Source of the DNA: an uncultured Helicobacter sp.
GTDB taxonomy: Bacteria; Campylobacterota; Campylobacteria; Campylobacterales; Helicobacteraceae
DNA length: 64,000 nt
NCBI RefSeq assembly: GCF_937893305.1
Contig: NZ_CALBGN010000001.1
Location: 1 to 64,000 of the forward strand
Direction of reading: 5' to 3'
The notes under the pieces are model-generated. The model had not been told where the DNA came from. It ran no database searches and saw nothing but the letters and a program-made list of their open reading frames with translations. This document shows positions 1 to 7,027 of this stretch, one piece after another. Each line of letters starts with the position of its first letter. Position 1 is the first letter of the stretch. Position numbers and translations under genes: made by a program.

Positions 1-54
1 AATACCTGCCTGTCACGCAGGGGGTCGCGGGTTCGAGCCCCGTCCGCTCCGCCA
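1..54 (+). tRNA. tRNA-Asp(GTC), 3' part
   Basis: The window opens inside a tRNA. The anticodon arm reads CCTGC CTGTCAC GCAGG, placing anticodon GTC (Asp) in a seven-base loop closed by a five-base-pair stem. It is followed by a variable loop, a T-arm with the GTTCGAGCC loop sequence, and an encoded CCA end at 52-54. The 5' acceptor strand and D-arm lie before base 1. A short T-rich stretch follows the gene. Confidence 0.93.
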
Positions 55-149
55 CTTCTTTGACTTTGTTTTTTAAAAATAATCTTTTTGGTTTTGTGTT
101 GTTAACTTAAGAAAGCTATAAAATCTTTAGACCAATTTAATTGTGCAGA

Positions 150-659
150 TTATTTGATGATTTTGTATTGATAGGGGAGAATTGCAACAGAAGATGCTGT
201 GTATAGATTTAGGGCATTGTTGCGATCTTTTTCTCTTCTTAATAGACGAGATTTACGGATTTCTTCTTTTGTTTCTATGTAGAGAAAAACATCTGCTTGA
301 TCAAGGCGTTGAATGCTAGTTCCCAAGCAGAATATAATTTTCACATAAGGTGGCAAAAATCTTAAAAAAGGCTTTAAATTATCGCGTTGTCCTGTGTTTT
401 TTGGTATAGATTTTATTTTGGGGCGGATTATAAATAAATTTAAGCTCATTACATTATCATCAATAACAGCTATTTCGTATGGAGAGAATTTCGCCCCCCC
501 CCCTGTATATTTTAAGCCATTTTTGCGAATATACTTTCCAAGAGTGCTTTTTCCACTTCCTGGCAACCCACTAAGAGCAACAAAGATTCTTTGTTTGCTT
601 TTAAGTGCTTCTTTGCAAACAAGTGCAACGCGCTCTAGTTGGGCTATTTTGTGTTTCAT
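150..659 (-). CDS. P-loop nucleotide-binding protein (small kinase-like), phase-variable
   Basis: This 169-residue protein has a clear Walker A motif, GLPGSGKST, near residues 31-39. Further on come IDDN and a C-terminal basic segment (RKSRLLRREKDR) that looks like the lid of a P-loop kinase. Substrate and pathway are unknown; it could be a nucleoside/polynucleotide kinase or a zeta-toxin-like kinase. The gene contains a run of ten G on its own strand (494-503) and is in frame as given. One G more or fewer gives a stop within 4-12 codons, so expression is probably phase-variable. It ends 95 bases from the tRNA and begins just downstream of ilvC, with which it could be co-transcribed. Confidence 0.6.
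   Translation of the reverse strand: MKHKIAQLERVALVCKEALKSKQRIFVALSGLPGSGKSTLGKYIRKNGLKYTGGGAKFSPYEIAVIDDNVMSLNLFIIRPKIKSIPKNTGQRDNLKPFLRFLPPYVKIIFCLGTSIQRLDQADVFLYIETKEEIRKSRLLRREKDRNNALNLYTASSVAILPYQYKIIK
494..503 (-). repeat. Poly-G tract (10 G on the coding strand)
   Basis: Ten C on the + strand read as ten G inside the P-loop kinase-like gene and encode Gly-Gly-Gly-Ala. Tracts of 8-12 G are typical slipped-strand phase-variation switches in Helicobacter and Campylobacter. With 9 or 11 G I read early stops on the coding strand, so the sequence given is the ON state. Confidence 0.85.
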
Positions 660-667
660 AGATTGAT

Positions 668-1693
668 TTAGTTTTTGTTTTTATCGACTAATTTTCCAGC
701 ACCAATCCAAGGCATCATTGCCCTTAGGCGTTCTCCAACTTTTTCAATAGGGTGATTTGCTAGATTTTTGCGCTCTGCACTCATTCTTGCATAGCCGGCT
801 TTTCGCTCCAAGATAAAGTCTTTGGCAAAACGTCCTTCTTGAATGTCTTTTAGAATTTCTTGCATTGCCTTTTTGGATTCCGCATTAATGACGCGCGGAC
901 CGCTTACCATATCTCCATACTCTGCGGTATTTGAGATAGAATAGCGCATATCTGCAAGTCCGCCTTGATACATTAAATCCACAATAAGTTTAAGTTCGTG
1001 TAGGCATTCAAAATACGCCATTTCTTCAGGGTATCCAGCTTCTACAAGTGTTTCAAATCCGGCTTTTACAAGACTGCTAACTCCACCACAAAGAACTGCT
1101 TGTTCGCCAAAGAGATCTGTTTCTGTTTCGTCTTTAAAAGTTGTTTCTATAATCCCACTACGTCCGCCACCAATGGCACTTGCATAGCTTAGTGCAATGG
1201 CTCTAGCATCGCCTTTGCTTGTGTCTTGTTCTACTGCGATTAAATCTGGGATTCCACCTCCACGCACAAACTCACTTCTAACTGTGTGTCCGGGAGCTTT
1301 TGGTGCAACCATAATTACGCCCACACCCTTTGGAGCTACAATTTGTCCAAAGTGAATATTGAAGCCGTGTCCAAAGGCGATGATTTTATCTTCGCTTAAA
1401 TGTGGCGCAATATCGCGCTCAAACACATCAGCTTGGAGTTCATCAGGGATTAAAATCATAATTAAATCTGCCCATTTTGTTGCTTCGCCCACTTCTAAAA
1501 CTTTGAAATTTTTAGCTTCTGCCTTGTTCCAGCTTTTACCGCCTTTATAGAGTCCAATGACAACTTCTACGCCAGAGTCGCGTAAGTTTTCTGCGTGGGC
1601 GTGTCCTTGAGAGCCAAAGCCGATGATGGCAACCTTTTTGCTTTTAATAAGTCCTAAATCGCAATCTTTATCGTAAAATACTTTTAATGCCAT
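668..1693 (-). CDS. ilvC: Ketol-acid reductoisomerase
   Basis: This cytoplasmic, NADPH- and Mg-dependent enzyme isomerises and reduces 2-acetolactate (or 2-aceto-2-hydroxybutyrate) in valine and isoleucine synthesis. The 341-residue length is normal for class I KARI. The Rossmann motif GFGSQGHAHAENL is near residue 25. The metal-site segments are TDLFGEQAVLCGG and ECLHELKLIVDLMYQGG, and the typical ISNTAEYGD follows. The ATG at 1693 is preferred because AAGGTG lies seven bases upstream; a start three codons earlier lacks this. A TATAAT -10 box lies about 38 bases upstream. It makes a functional pair with ilvA elsewhere in the window. Confidence 0.96.
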   Translation of the reverse strand: MALKVFYDKDCDLGLIKSKKVAIIGFGSQGHAHAENLRDSGVEVVIGLYKGGKSWNKAEAKNFKVLEVGEATKWADLIMILIPDELQADVFERDIAPHLSEDKIIAFGHGFNIHFGQIVAPKGVGVIMVAPKAPGHTVRSEFVRGGGIPDLIAVEQDTSKGDARAIALSYASAIGGGRSGIIETTFKDETETDLFGEQAVLCGGVSSLVKAGFETLVEAGYPEEMAYFECLHELKLIVDLMYQGGLADMRYSISNTAEYGDMVSGPRVINAESKKAMQEILKDIQEGRFAKDFILERKAGYARMSAERKNLANHPIEKVGERLRAMMPWIGAGKLVDKNKN

Positions 1694-1730
1694 AGCAAAC
1701 ACCTTGTTTAAGTAAAATGTAAGATTAGCG

Positions 1731-1736
1731 ATTATA
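1731..1736 (-). promoter_or_regulatory. ilvC -10 promoter box
   Basis: TATAAT is on the minus strand, about 38 bases before the ilvC ATG. There is no obvious -35 box, as is usual for sigma-70 promoters in epsilonproteobacteria. Assigned from sequence only. Confidence 0.5.
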
Positions 1737-1849
1737 TTGCATTTTTCCTTAGTGGATACTTTGGATTTGATATTGCGAAACTTTTAAGGTGTGAAAAGAT
1801 GTAAAAAATGCTAGAATATGCATTTAAAATGACTTGGAAGGATCTAGTA

Positions 1850-2089
1850 ATGTTTGAACGCATTGATGGAATTTTGCGCGAAATTGAAGAGGCACAAGCA
1901 GAGATTCAGTTGCTTTTGGGAATGGCAAAGATCTCTTTTGTGGATTATATTATGATAAAGCGTGGCACACAAGATATTCCAGAAGGGCTTGGTGCGTGGA
2001 ATCTTCAGCAAATTGATAATGAAGTTTCGCGCTTAAAAGATGCGATTGATACGCTTAATAAAATCAAAAAAGAAGTGTTGGTTTGGTAG
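1850..2089 (+). CDS. Small conserved hypothetical protein
   Basis: This 79-residue, charged, helix-rich protein starts MFERIDGILREIEEAQ and ends KKEVLVW. I do not recognise a family. It has no signal peptide or membrane segment and is predicted cytoplasmic with two amphipathic helices. An upstream in-frame ATG exists at 1808, but the ATG at 1850 has a good Shine-Dalgarno site (GGAAGGAT), and a TAGAAT box about 33 bases upstream could be the -10. The gene is divergent from ilvC and convergent with the restriction-modification locus. Function unknown. Confidence 0.7.
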   Translation: MFERIDGILREIEEAQAEIQLLLGMAKISFVDYIMIKRGTQDIPEGLGAWNLQQIDNEVSRLKDAIDTLNKIKKEVLVW

Positions 2090-2116
2090 GTGGAATCTAA
2101 ATTGGATTTCACCTAC
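2086..2116. terminator. Hairpin between convergent genes
   Basis: GTAGGTGGAATCT (2086-2098) pairs imperfectly with GGATTTCACCTAC (2104-2116) around a short loop. It starts at the stop codon of the small hypothetical gene and faces the 3' end of the HsdS-like gene, so it may end transcription from both sides. No strong T tract follows, so this is a weak call. Confidence 0.35.
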
Positions 2117-2124
2117 ATATGGAA

Positions 2125-2784
2125 TTAAGATTGTAAATAGCTTTGCAAGACTTTTATTTTTATAGTTTCTAAAAGAGATAGGTTGGACTCTAAAAGGCTT
2201 ATTTTAGATTCTATATTTTCAATGGCATTGATTATTTTTTCTTGTGCTTCAATGGGTGGGATGGGGATTTTGAGATTTTTTATAAATGTTAAGTTTGCCA
2301 TAGTGAAACCACCTTTTTCTACAAAAAAGCGATACAGCCCCAAACACGCAAAATACAAAAATTTTGTATGCAAATTTTCACGATTTAATGGATAAATTCC
2401 AGCTATATTTTGGTTTGTTGTGGAATCAAAAGTTAAATACCCAACTTTACCGATAGTAGCACCTACTAATGCGATTAAGACAGAATCTTTTTTAAATATT
2501 TTTGCTGATGATTTTTTAAGCCCTAATTCTGTAATTTTTTCTTTAACTTGACTTTCATACACATAACAATTTTGACATACTTCTGATTTAATCCAATTTA
2601 CATCGCCATTCCAATATTCTGCAACTTCTCGGCTAGGCGTGCCTCCGCTTTGAACACTCGCAACTTGTCCTAATTTTATTCTTTCCCAGCCTTGTGGTGG
2701 AGGGGTGGGGATAGAATCTAATAAGGTTTCTAGGCTTTGAGTAAGTCCTGCTTTTTGTAAGATTTGTGTAATGAAGCGTTGCAA
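2125..2784 (-). CDS. HsdS-type specificity domain (third target-recognition domain), separated by a frame switch
   Basis: This 219-residue reading frame is one type I/IIG specificity half. It has LDSIPTPPPQGW before a target-recognition domain containing SGGTPSREVAEYWNGDVNW and GATIGKVGYLT, then the conserved IPIPPIEAQEKIINAIENIES and a coiled-coil tail. The frame is open upstream of the ATG, back to a (GA)5 repeat at 2846-2855. With one GA unit fewer it fuses in frame to the long gene upstream. As given, it has no convincing ribosome-binding site and may be silent. Its flanks are near-identical to those of the preceding recognition domain, which suggests duplication. Confidence 0.65.
   Translation of the reverse strand: MQRFITQILQKAGLTQSLETLLDSIPTPPPQGWERIKLGQVASVQSGGTPSREVAEYWNGDVNWIKSEVCQNCYVYESQVKEKITELGLKKSSAKIFKKDSVLIALVGATIGKVGYLTFDSTTNQNIAGIYPLNRENLHTKFLYFACLGLYRFFVEKGGFTMANLTFIKNLKIPIPPIEAQEKIINAIENIESKISLLESNLSLLETIKIKVLQSYLQS
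2217..2250. repeat. TRD 3' flank repeat, copy A
   Basis: This 34-base stretch encodes part of the EAQEKIINAIE segment after the third recognition domain. It matches 2951-2984 with one mismatch. With the 38-base repeats at the other end of each domain, it brackets both recognition domains with homologous DNA, a substrate for domain swapping. Confidence 0.75.
2685..2722. repeat. TRD 5' flank repeat, copy A
   Basis: This 38-base sequence is identical to 3442-3479. Both encode the LDSIPTPPPQGW linker that precedes a recognition domain. Read from the raw sequence, base for base. Confidence 0.88.
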
Positions 2785-2819
2785 GATTGCTCTTTGTGAA
2801 AGCAGAGATTCTATCTTGC

Positions 2820-5096
2820 TTAAGATTTCTTTAAGCTCTGCCTGTTCTCTCTCTCGTTGTCGTTATTTAGGGCATTGTTTAAAATCTCTGCCTTTCTTTT
2901 TTCGAGAGTTTCAAGCTTGGAATCTATATGTGCGATTTGAGATTCTACGCTTTCAATGGCATTGATGATTTTTTCTTGTGCTTCTAGGGGTGGAAGGGGG
3001 ATTGTCAAAGATTCATAAAAACTTATTGGCACTCTTTTGTGTCCGCTTGAACCTGTCATATTTTTCACTGCTTCTTGCCTTATGGAATCTTGATTAAGAC
3101 AAGTAAATAAAAATTTATGGTTTAGTCCCTTGTGCGTCCTAAAAATATGAAATTCGCTACTTCCCATACCCAAACCATTTGTAAGATTTTTTGCAATGGC
3201 ACATTTTCCATTTTCCATACAAGGCGTGATTTTAGCTATCAAAATATCATTTTCCGCAAAATAGGTATAGCTCCCCCTTCTAAGCTCTTTTAGTGACTTA
3301 TTAACTTTATTTTGGATATAACCTTTATCTGCCACACTTGCCATTTCCACAAAAGAAATAATGGTATTTTCATCAATATTTGCAATTTCTTTTTTACTTG
3401 GATTAAGGGTAAGGTATTTTTTATTATTAAGCTTGATTGTATCCCAGCCTTGTGGTGGAGGGGTGGGGATAGAATCTAAAAGGGCTTTTAAGTCGTTTGT
3501 GTTTGGCATAGCACCTCTCCCCTTTGTCATATTGAGCGATAGCGAAATATCTTTATTGTTGGCGTTTAAAGATTCTTCGGTCGCTGTCGCTCCCTCAGAA
3601 TGACAAGAAAATAAAAGCTCGTAATCTAGTTTAGATTCTAACTCTTTGATAGAATCTAGCAAGGAGGCAATAAGAGAATCTAGGCGGCTAGTTTCGCCCC
3701 CCCCCCCGATAAATTCATCATTATTAGATTCTGTAATAATTCCAGCCTTGATTAAAACCGCTTTGATTAACTCTTGGTATTTTTCTATACTCATTCTTAT
3801 GGTTTTATACTGCTCTTCTATCTTTTCACACTCTTCTACAATTTGTTTTTGAATAGCTATATCTGGCTTTGGGATTTTCATATTTTGTAAAATATTTAAA
3901 TTTACATTTTTTTGAGAGGTAGTGATAACTTCATCAAAAAGCTGAAATTTAAAATAATCGATAACATACATAAGATATTTATTGGTAAATTCATTATTTG
4001 GCACAATAGAAACTATGGCTTGGTTTGTTGTCATATCTTCACCCAAAATCCCTACCCTGCCAATAGTCGCATAGATAGAAACAACGACCGCACCTTTTGG
4101 AATCATCTTAGCATTAGATTCTTTAAATCCTTGCTCTGTGATTTTTTCTTGTGTATCCATAATGATTTGATGGTTTTGATAGTCTCCTATGGTAAGCCAC
4201 TTGATATTGCCATTCCAATAGGAAGAAATTTTTCTTGATGGTGTGCCTCCCATAAAAAAATTTCCACATTCTTGAAGTTTTACTAAAGGAAACTTTGAAG
4301 CAATTTTCTGCCGATTTGTAAGCGGATTTAAACTTATCGCCTTATTAAACTCCACTTTGCTAAAATCCAGCATATCTATAAGGCGTGCTTTAAAGGCATA
4401 GGTGGCTAAGTCTTGTGGGATAGGGGCTGTTGTTTTTAAAAATGCTTGGCAGATAAGGTAGGCTAGTTTGTTTTCATTGTGTGGATTATCTCTTTCAAAA
4501 AGTGGGCTTAGGTAGGGGCTGTGTAGCTCTTTTATACCCTCATTGCCCTTTTTATTGCTCCATTCATAGCCTAAGAATTTTTTCTGCTCTTTGTTGTCAT
4601 TTGGGGCTTTGATGATGAGTGGGGCTTGATTTAGACTTAGGCAAAAATAGAGCAATTTCTCTTTTTCTATCTCTCTTGCGTAGGCTAAAAAGGCGTTGTG
4701 TTCTAATGCTTCTTTGTCTTTAGAATCTTTGTAAGCTTTAGAATTTAAAAGCTTTTTATAATCGCTTGTTTGGATAAAAGCAGTGTGGTAATCTTTAAAG
4801 GCATCTAGGGCTAGAAGTTTGGAATCTAAATTTCCATTTAAAAAGCTCTCATATGCCCCTTTTTCAAAGCCTCTAAAATCACAATAAGTTTCATAGGCTT
4901 TTGTGTGGTTTTTATAAAACTCATTGTGTAACAAATTCCCGCTTTCTATGTAGCTTTCCATATCGTCATAATATTTTGGAGTCGTTGCGTTGTAATTTGA
5001 CTTTTTGCGTAAAAATAAAATGATAGTATTTGTGCCTGTGGCTCCAAAGGTCCCACTACCTAACTCTACAATGGCTATAAGATCAAAATTTTGCAA
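2820..5096 (-). CDS. HsdM C-terminal part fused to two HsdS recognition domains (phase-variable)
   Basis: The frame is open well before its first ATG and begins inside the methyltransferase fold (NFDLIAIVELGSGTFGATGTNT), so it is the continuation of the piece at 5240-5857. Residues 1-260 complete the M domain. Residues about 268-430 are recognition domain 1 (MGGTPSRKISSYWNGNIKWLT, VSIYATIGRVGIL). A coiled-coil linker carries a Gly4 from an 11-G tract (near 464), then a peptide from an inserted palindromic element. Recognition domain 2 spans about 552-700 and ends LPPLEAQEKIINAIESVES. Loss or gain of one G truncates it after domain 1. The protein ends just past a (GA)5 tract. Confidence 0.75.
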   Translation of the reverse strand: MQNFDLIAIVELGSGTFGATGTNTIILFLRKKSNYNATTPKYYDDMESYIESGNLLHNEFYKNHTKAYETYCDFRGFEKGAYESFLNGNLDSKLLALDAFKDYHTAFIQTSDYKKLLNSKAYKDSKDKEALEHNAFLAYAREIEKEKLLYFCLSLNQAPLIIKAPNDNKEQKKFLGYEWSNKKGNEGIKELHSPYLSPLFERDNPHNENKLAYLICQAFLKTTAPIPQDLATYAFKARLIDMLDFSKVEFNKAISLNPLTNRQKIASKFPLVKLQECGNFFMGGTPSRKISSYWNGNIKWLTIGDYQNHQIIMDTQEKITEQGFKESNAKMIPKGAVVVSIYATIGRVGILGEDMTTNQAIVSIVPNNEFTNKYLMYVIDYFKFQLFDEVITTSQKNVNLNILQNMKIPKPDIAIQKQIVEECEKIEEQYKTIRMSIEKYQELIKAVLIKAGIITESNNDEFIGGGGETSRLDSLIASLLDSIKELESKLDYELLFSCHSEGATATEESLNANNKDISLSLNMTKGRGAMPNTNDLKALLDSIPTPPPQGWDTIKLNNKKYLTLNPSKKEIANIDENTIISFVEMASVADKGYIQNKVNKSLKELRRGSYTYFAENDILIAKITPCMENGKCAIAKNLTNGLGMGSSEFHIFRTHKGLNHKFLFTCLNQDSIRQEAVKNMTGSSGHKRVPISFYESLTIPLPPLEAQEKIINAIESVESQIAHIDSKLETLEKRKAEILNNALNNDNERENRQSLKKS
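2846..2855 (-). repeat. (GA)5 dinucleotide tract at the HsdS frame junction
   Basis: Five TC units on the + strand are GA on the coding strand. With five units the long gene stops after NERENRQSLKKS. With four units the reading becomes EREQAELKEILSKIESLLSQ and continues into the downstream recognition domain without a stop. Two more units would have the same effect. Both frames were translated by hand. Confidence 0.75.
2951..2984. repeat. TRD 3' flank repeat, copy B
   Basis: This 34-base partner of 2217-2250 (33 of 34 identical) follows recognition domain 2. Confidence 0.75.
3442..3479. repeat. TRD 5' flank repeat, copy B
   Basis: This 38-base perfect copy of 2685-2722 precedes recognition domain 2. 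Confidence 0.88.
3524..3606. repeat. Imperfect palindromic element inserted in the specificity gene
   Basis: This 83-base element is an imperfect inverted repeat. It begins TTGTCATATTGAGCGATAGC, and the complement of its other end begins TTGTCATTCTGAGGGAGCGA; both arms run on to an ATCTTTA block. It sits in the coiled-coil linker between recognition domains 1 and 2 and is translated in frame (peptide around CHSEGATATEESLNANNKD). Repeats of this GTCATTCTGAG / GAAGAATCT type are, from memory, common intergenic elements in several bacterial groups. Confidence 0.65.
3697..3707 (-). repeat. Poly-G tract (11 G on the coding strand)
   Basis: Eleven C on the + strand. On the coding strand they encode Gly4 between the two recognition domains, followed by Glu-Thr-Ser. 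With 10 G the frame reads AKLAA then stop; with 12 G it reads RN then stop. The given state is in frame. Confidence 0.88.
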
Positions 5097-5239
5097 TAAA
5101 ATCTCGCGTGTGCTTTTATAAATACCTTCTTTGTTTAAAATAGAGCTTGGCAGGATAATGGCAGCTTTGGCATTATCTCTTAAAAGCTGATTTGCTCTTT
5201 CTATGAAAAAGCACTCAATGGCATTATTTGTCTCTATAT

Positions 5240-5857
5240 TTATCGCGTTATTAAAAAGCGTGTAGGTCTTTTAGATTTATCGCTTAAGGTCTCTAAAAAG
5301 CCCTTGACAGAGTAAGGAGGATTAGCGATAAGTAGGTCAAAGCTTTGATTTTGTATTTGTGGCTTTTGCTTGTTTCCTTTTTTTGTTTTAGGATTTTCTA
5401 GTTCGTGTGTAGCAAGGGCGTCAGCATAAAGGATATTGATTTCATTTTGTCCATACATCGCACTTGAGACTTTTGCAACCTTGCTTAAGCGATATTCTTT
5501 TTCAATGCCATAGATATTTTTGTAATGCTCTTTTAAATCCTTTGAAATATAGCGTTTAAGCTCGTTTGCATAGGTATTTAGAAAATGCCCCGCCCCACAA
5601 GCAAAGTCAAGCACTTTTAAGGGTTTAGAATTCTTTAGCATAGAATCTAGCGGCAGGGAATACATAATAAATTCACAAATTTGGATAGGGGTAAAAAACT
5701 GCCCCTCATCTTGCTTCATACCCTTTTGTAAAAAAAGCTCAAAAAGATTGCCTAAGAATTGATTAGTAGAATTTTGCGTGAGTTTGTAGGGAGCAAAAAG
5801 CTCTATGATTTCTTTTAAAACTTCTGCATTTTTTACAAATAGCTCTTCATTATGCAC
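5240..5857 (-). pseudogene. HsdM (N6-adenine methyltransferase) N-terminal fragment
   Basis: This 205-residue fragment carries the core methyltransferase motifs: FFTPIQICEFI, the SAM-binding motif DFACGAGHFLNTY, and the catalytic NPPY in IANPPYSVKGFLETLSDK, which marks an adenine-N6 enzyme. The true frame is open further upstream (NNDFAFLEVHNEELF), so the ATG at 5857 is only the first Met after a frame change, not a natural start. At the 3' end a shift near 5264 replaces the expected YTLFNNAINIETNNAIECFF by PTRFLITR and a stop. The rest of the domain is in the frame ending at 2820. Confidence 0.65.
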
Positions 5858-5859
5858 TT

Positions 5860-6993
5860 CTAAAAAGGCGAAGTCGTTGTTAGAGTAGAATTTAATTGTT
5901 TAATAAAGCCTTTAATTTTTGCTTTAAGTCCTTTTGGATTAAGATCTTCAAAGGCTTCTTCTACTTTGTCATTAGAGACAAAGGTAATTTCCTCGCCTAA
6001 AAATTCTTCCATTGCTTCTTTGTAAAGGAGCATTAGCCTATCTTGCATACTTGCATAAGTATCTGCCATAACGCCAAAATAGCCAAATTTGAGATTGTTT
6101 TTATTAAAACTTTCATCATAGATTTTGCATAGAAAGATATTTACAAGCTTGTCAAAGGCATTTTCCTTGCCTGAAATGTTATGTTTGCGTAAAATCTTGG
6201 CAAACTCGTGGTATTTACCCTCTTCTTTTAGCTCTTTTAGATTAGAAAAAGTAGGGGCTGGCTCTAAAATTTGGTAAGCATTTGCTTGCTTTTCAAAAAT
6301 GCCTTGCGTGAAAAAATGTGATTTATAGCTTTTTTTCCATACGGAAACAAGCTTGGTGTTATTAGTCGCTTTTTTATAAGAGTGTTCTAGCTCGTTTTCT
6401 TGCAAATATTCATCATTGTCAAAGACTTGGATAATGTGGTTTTGATATGTTATGACTTTAGATTCTGTGTCGTGCTTTTCTAAATCACTAGTATAAAGGC
6501 ATAGGAATTTCGCGTCTCTTTCTTGCTGAAAATAGCTAAAAAGCTGTCCGCCATCATTTTGCATTCTCTCCCACTCTTTGCTAAATTCGCTTTTATTATT
6601 TTTATCCTCTGCAGTTTTGCACTCTATGATGAGATAGGTGGTATCTTGCCTATCATTCACTAAAATATCAGCTTTGCCGCCCTTTAACTCTCCGCCTACT
6701 TTCCATTTTTTCTCTAGCTCCAAGGACTCTGCTTTATAGCCTTTTTCTAGCAGTCTATGCACACATTCAAACACGACAAAATTTTCAGGGTGAGAAAAAT
6801 TTGAAGTCGTGCTATCGTGGATTTTTATACCTTGTGGGTAGATGAGCTTTTGATTTTTAAAATCTACTTGCATAGCATAGGAGTTTATAGTCTTTGTGTA
6901 GAGATTTGTATGTTTAGAATCTAGCTTTTTAGATTCTAACTTTTTAAATCCCAAAATCTCTAACACTTCTTTTAGATTGTCTTTTGTAATCAT
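5860..6993 (-). CDS. Restriction endonuclease domain of the R-M-S protein (PD-(D/E)XK)
   Basis: This 377-residue frame resembles the N-terminal nuclease domain of type I R subunits and fused type II enzymes. The likely active site is D109 in GGKADILV with E124-x-K126 in YLIIECKTAE. A helical connector follows and ends KGFIKQLN, where intact relatives continue into the HsdM domain (KFYSNNDFAF). Here the frame instead runs into a stop, consistent with loss of one A in a short A run around 5885. The start is the first ATG, 35 bases past the end of rnj. An intact nuclease beside a broken methyltransferase would be harmful if active, which favours either sequencing error or an inactive locus. Confidence 0.7.
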   Translation of the reverse strand: MITKDNLKEVLEILGFKKLESKKLDSKHTNLYTKTINSYAMQVDFKNQKLIYPQGIKIHDSTTSNFSHPENFVVFECVHRLLEKGYKAESLELEKKWKVGGELKGGKADILVNDRQDTTYLIIECKTAEDKNNKSEFSKEWERMQNDGGQLFSYFQQERDAKFLCLYTSDLEKHDTESKVITYQNHIIQVFDNDEYLQENELEHSYKKATNNTKLVSVWKKSYKSHFFTQGIFEKQANAYQILEPAPTFSNLKELKEEGKYHEFAKILRKHNISGKENAFDKLVNIFLCKIYDESFNKNNLKFGYFGVMADTYASMQDRLMLLYKEAMEEFLGEEITFVSNDKVEEAFEDLNPKGLKAKIKGFIKQLNSTLTTTSPF

Positions 6994-7027
6994 TTTTTGA
7001 CTTTTCCGTCTAGCCTAAAAGTATAGG

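Larger units (their letters stand above)
2820..6993 (-). pseudogene. Type IIG-like fused restriction (R)-methylation (M)-specificity (S) gene, interrupted by two frameshifts
   Basis: Read from 6993 downward, three frames together spell one long R-M-S protein: nuclease, N6-adenine methyltransferase, then two recognition domains, with a third in the next frame. Junction one lies just before 5860. Frame 1 ends KQLNSTLTTTSPF, while another frame at the same place reads FYSNNDFAFLEVHNEEL, the usual start of an HsdM domain. Junction two, near 5264, changes KRPTRFLITR to YTLFNNAINIETNNAIECFF. Each would be repaired by adding one base. The locus may be a decayed gene or carry sequencing errors. The three pieces are listed separately. 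Confidence 0.7.
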
